From Acidobacteriota bacterium (GTDB lineage: Bacteria > Acidobacteriota > Terriglobia > Bryobacterales > Bryobacteraceae): DNA of 64,000 nucleotides. The position numbers and the translations under genes are program-made. The notes under the pieces were generated by a model that saw only the letters and a list, made by a program, of their open reading frames with translations, was not told where the DNA came from and ran no database searches. Every line of letters starts with the position of its first letter. The stretch's first letter is position 1. The stretch covers positions 186,001 to 250,000 of the forward strand of contig JACTMJ010000009.1 in assembly GCA_014584705.1 (NCBI GenBank), read 5' to 3'. Below are positions 61,835 through 64,000 of this stretch, one piece after another.

Positions 61835-62320
61835 CTATTCGCTGGTGGCTTCGGAGGCCGCAGCTTCTTCTTCCGCGCCTTCGCGCTTCACGGCAATGGC
61901 CAGTTGAACGACCACTTCCCGATGCAGTTTGATGGGCACCGTATAGCTGCCCACCTGCTTGATCGGCTGATCGAGAACGATCTTCTTCCGGTCAATCGTG
62001 AAGCTCTTCGCGGCCAGAGCCTCGGCGATGTCCTTATTGGTGACGGAGCCGAAGAGCTGTCCGCTTTCGCCCGCCTTGTGGACGAAGCTCAGGCTGAGAC
62101 CGGCCATCAACTGCGCCAGTTGCGTCGCTTCGTTCACGAACGTCGCTTCGCGGCGCAGCCAGGCTTCCTTCTCCTGGGCGATGATCTTCTTGTTGGCGGC
62201 CGTAGCAAGCACGGCCAGGTTGCGGGGGAGCAGGTAGTTTCGGGCATAGCCAGGGGCCACCTTCACCACTTCGCCGGGAATGCCAAGTTTTTCGATTTCC
62301 TCGCGTAGAATCACTTCCAT
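61835..62320 (-). CDS. rplI: 50S ribosomal protein L9, 161 aa
   Basis: Ribosomal large-subunit protein with the L9 N-terminal domain (MEVILREEIEKLGIPGEVV and PGYARNYLLPRNLA), a long central helix and the C-terminal domain (GQLFGSVTNKDIAEAL and KLHREVVVQLAIAV). The C terminus has a short acidic tail (EEEAAASEATSE). It is 17 bp downstream of rpsR and last in the rpsF-rpsR-rplI group. Confidence 0.97.
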   Translation of the reverse strand: MEVILREEIEKLGIPGEVVKVAPGYARNYLLPRNLAVLATAANKKIIAQEKEAWLRREATFVNEATQLAQLMAGLSLSFVHKAGESGQLFGSVTNKDIAEALAAKSFTIDRKKIVLDQPIKQVGSYTVPIKLHREVVVQLAIAVKREGAEEEAAASEATSE

Positions 62321-62337
62321 GGTTGTTGGGCTCCTTT

Positions 62338-62637
62338 CTAAGACTCCGATGCGAACGGCAGCATCGCGATGTTGCGGGCGCGCTTGATGGCGGTGCGCAA
62401 CCGGCGCTGATCCTGCGCGCTTGCGCCGCTGATACGGCGCGGGATGATTTTGCCGCGCTCGGTAACGAAGCGCTTGAGCAGTTCCGTGTCTTTGTAATCG
62501 ATGTGGTCAATCTTTTCGGTGTACAGGAAGCACACCTTCTTGCGCCGGAAATAGCGCTTATTGCCCATCATTGCTTTGTCGCCGCCCGTCGGTCTGGAGG
62601 ATGCGGCGATGGGACGTCCACCTCTTGCTTCAGCCAT
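62338..62637 (-). CDS. rpsR: 30S ribosomal protein S18, 99 aa
   Basis: Small-subunit protein with the S18 core: [40 protein letters not shown] and [20 protein letters not shown]. The N-terminal extension of about 25 residues is Gly/Ala/Arg-rich and longer than the minimal S18. Next to rpsF and rplI as in most bacteria. Confidence 0.97.
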   Translation of the reverse strand: MAEARGGRPIAASSRPTGGDKAMMGNKRYFRRKKVCFLYTEKIDHIDYKDTELLKRFVTERGKIIPRRISGASAQDQRRLRTAIKRARNIAMLPFASES

Positions 62638-62676
62638 TTATTGCGTCTCCTATGCGTCCTTGTGCTGAATGGCGGA

Positions 62677-63132
62677 TTACTCCGCGGCCGATTCCACCGT
62701 TTCTTCGGCGGGCTTTCCTGGCGCTTCCGCGGGCTCTTCCTGAGCCGGCGGGGGAGGCGCGGGTCGCGGAGCCGGCGCTACCGACGCGGGCTTCCGGATG
62801 GCGCGACGTTCCCGCTGCTTCGTCTTCTTGGCGAGGCGTTTGCGGTCTTCGTCCACGCGGACGGTCAGGTATTTGATGACCATGTCCGTCACGCGGAGGC
62901 GGCGCTCCAATTCGCGAATCAGGCTGTTGGGGGCGGCGAATACCAGGAGGATGTAGATCCCGTCGCCGTAGCCCTTGACGTCATAGGCAAGCCGGCGCTT
63001 GCCCCAAATATCGGTTTTCTCCATCGTGCCGCCGTTCGAGGTGATCAGCTCCTCCAGCAGTTTGACAAACTGACTGTATTCGGCTTCCTCAACGTCGGGC
63101 TTCACGATGAACAGTTCTTCGTAAATCCTCAT
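62677..63132 (-). CDS. rpsF: 30S ribosomal protein S6, 151 aa
   Basis: S6 fold with MRIYEELFIVKPDVEEAEYS, TDIWGKRRLAYDVKGYGDGI and ERRLRVTDMVIKYLTVRVDE. A Pro/Glu/Ala-rich C-terminal tail of about 45 residues (PAPRPAPPPPAQEEPAE) extends beyond the usual about 100-residue fold. ATG 63132 overlaps the pth stop as ATGA. Confidence 0.96.
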   Translation of the reverse strand: MRIYEELFIVKPDVEEAEYSQFVKLLEELITSNGGTMEKTDIWGKRRLAYDVKGYGDGIYILLVFAAPNSLIRELERRLRVTDMVIKYLTVRVDEDRKRLAKKTKQRERRAIRKPASVAPAPRPAPPPPAQEEPAEAPGKPAEETVESAAE

Positions 63133-63740
63133 ATTTCCTCTTCGTTTGATCCTCGGGCGCGACGATTAAACTTCGTCATGGCCTTCTCGGCGCCTTCGGA
63201 AACTATGGCGAGAATTGCGTCGGACGCATAGTCCAGCAACTCCGCCAAGTCCGCCAGATCCGCCTTGCGAAACTTCGCGAGGACGTACCGGGCTGCATCC
63301 CCGTAGGGATGCGGTGGTTGGATGCCGGCGCGCACGCGAACAAAGTCGCTCGTGCCCAGGCTTCCGACAATCGACTTCATGCCGTTGTGCGTGCCCGCGG
63401 AACCTTTCAGTCGGATCCGAAGGCCGGTCCAGGGAAGATCGAGATCGTCATAGACCACAATCAACCTGTCCGCGCCGAGGCCCTGGTTGGCCAGCAGCGG
63501 CTTCACGGCAGTGCCGCTCAGATTCATGTAGGTTTGCGGTTTCGCGAGGATAAGAGCGTTCTTGTCCTCGCGTCCGAACCCGATTAACGCATTCGAAGAC
63601 CTTTGGGAGAGACGCACTTGCAATCTTTCCGCCAGGCGATCGACGACATGAAAACCAATGTTGTGGGGGGTGAGTTCATACTGATTTCCCGGATTCCCCA
63701 ACCCCACAATTAAGAACGTTCCTGCTTCCCCGGCACTCAT
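63129..63740 (-). CDS. pth: Peptidyl-tRNA hydrolase, 203 aa
   Basis: Recycles tRNA by cutting stalled peptidyl-tRNA. The N-terminal motif is IVGLGNPGNQYELTPHNIGF with N16 and catalytic H26; PQTYMNLSG and VYDDLDLPWTGLRIRLKG supply the other active residues. Length fits the family. It is between rplY and rpsF, a common bacterial order, and overlaps rpsF by 4 bp. Confidence 0.95.
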   Translation of the reverse strand: MSAGEAGTFLIVGLGNPGNQYELTPHNIGFHVVDRLAERLQVRLSQRSSNALIGFGREDKNALILAKPQTYMNLSGTAVKPLLANQGLGADRLIVVYDDLDLPWTGLRIRLKGSAGTHNGMKSIVGSLGTSDFVRVRAGIQPPHPYGDAARYVLAKFRKADLADLAELLDYASDAILAIVSEGAEKAMTKFNRRARGSNEEEI

Positions 63741-63784
63741 CGCTGAACACTCCGGAGGCGCTCACGCGGCCGCGGCATTCGAAA

Positions 63785-64000
63785 CTACTTCTTGGCCTTG
63801 GCGGCGGGTGCTTTCGCGGCCGGCGCGGCGGCCTTCGCAGCCGGTGCGCCCGCAGCCGCGGGAGCCGCCCCGGCTTCTTCCCCGGCCAGCGCGGAGGCGC
63901 GCGTGCCGGCAACCAAGGCCAGGACAAGCACCGGCGGACTCAGCAAACGCAACCCGTCCGGCAGGGTCAATTCTCCGGCGCGAATGGTGTCGCCGAGGCG
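63785..64000 (-). CDS. rplY: 50S ribosomal protein L25/CTC, C-terminal part, 5' end outside window
   Basis: The last 71 residues of a CTC-type L25, including GDTIRAGELTLPDGLRLLSP of the C-terminal beta domain, followed by an Ala/Pro/Lys-rich low-complexity tail (repeated AAPAAKAP). The N terminus lies beyond the right edge. The gene precedes pth by 44 bp, as is common. Confidence 0.85.
   Translation of the reverse strand, partial: RLGDTIRAGELTLPDGLRLLSPPVLVLALVAGTRASALAGEEAGAAPAAAGAPAAKAAAPAAKAPAAKAKK

Noticed and set aside
1..64000. CRISPR arrays, rRNA and tRNA genes, prophage or integrase genes
   Set aside because: No regular spaced repeats, rRNA-like sequence, canonical tRNA or integrase was found; the only mobile element seen is the IS200 type.

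Overview
The window is a GC-rich bacterial chromosome segment with dense coding and many 4-base start/stop overlaps (ATGA, GTGA). The gene families point to an acidobacterium of the Bryobacterales/Solibacter type. The evidence is an acidobacterial duplicated orphan permease (ADOP) preceded by a PadR repressor, a second decayed ADOP, a CHRD/PEP-CTERM surface protein, a stand-alone secreted S9/M28 peptidase set, and several SpoIIE-type phosphatases. The taxonomic call is an inference from gene content; there is no rRNA in the window.

Layout. 1-7.5 kb (minus strand): a LarA-N-like protein cut by the left edge, an unknown protein, a DsbA-like/M28 peptidase pair and a DPP-IV-like peptidase. 7.8-12.1 kb (plus): CHRD/PEP-CTERM protein with a strong terminator, a CmoB-like methyltransferase, bacterioferritin, and a small membrane protein coupled to a sodium:solute symporter. 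12.1-20.5 kb: YgfZ, an MBL hydrolase, a LolD/FtsX/AttH export operon, a PlsC acyltransferase and a MATE transporter. 20.5-32.7 kb: a partner-switching signalling island with four SpoIIE-like proteins (one lacking most metal ligands), two STAS proteins, one stand-alone and one fused HATPase, a single receiver and an alpha/beta hydrolase, but no sigma factor. 32.9-37.1 kb: acetyl-CoA synthetase, a small ribbon-helix-helix two-gene module, and a PhzF-SDR pair. 37.2-42.7 kb: a CzcCBA-type metal efflux operon. 42.8-46.3 kb: two unknown proteins, MltG, RuvX and an SDR. 46.3-47.4 kb: an IS200-type insertion element abutting a decayed ADOP fragment. 47.5-52.5 kb: a sigma-54 two-component system plus ABC ATPase and adaptor, headed by a sigma-54 promoter and a long palindrome. 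52.8-56.3 kb: ADOP, PadR and a VOC-domain remnant. 57.1-60.3 kb: a MocR-type regulator followed by pdxS and pdxT. 60.3-64 kb (minus): a HEAT-repeat protein, then rplI, rpsR, rpsF, pth and rplY, with an operon-end terminator after rplI.

The parts most worth following are the partner-switching island with its predicted pseudophosphatase and no visible output factor, the self-contained sigma-54 regulon (promoter, distal palindrome, NtrC-type regulator and kinase in one transcription unit with an export ATPase that lacks a permease), the RHH/81-aa module with two operator-like repeats 10 bp apart, and the IS200 transposase whose start codon lies inside an 11-bp stem.
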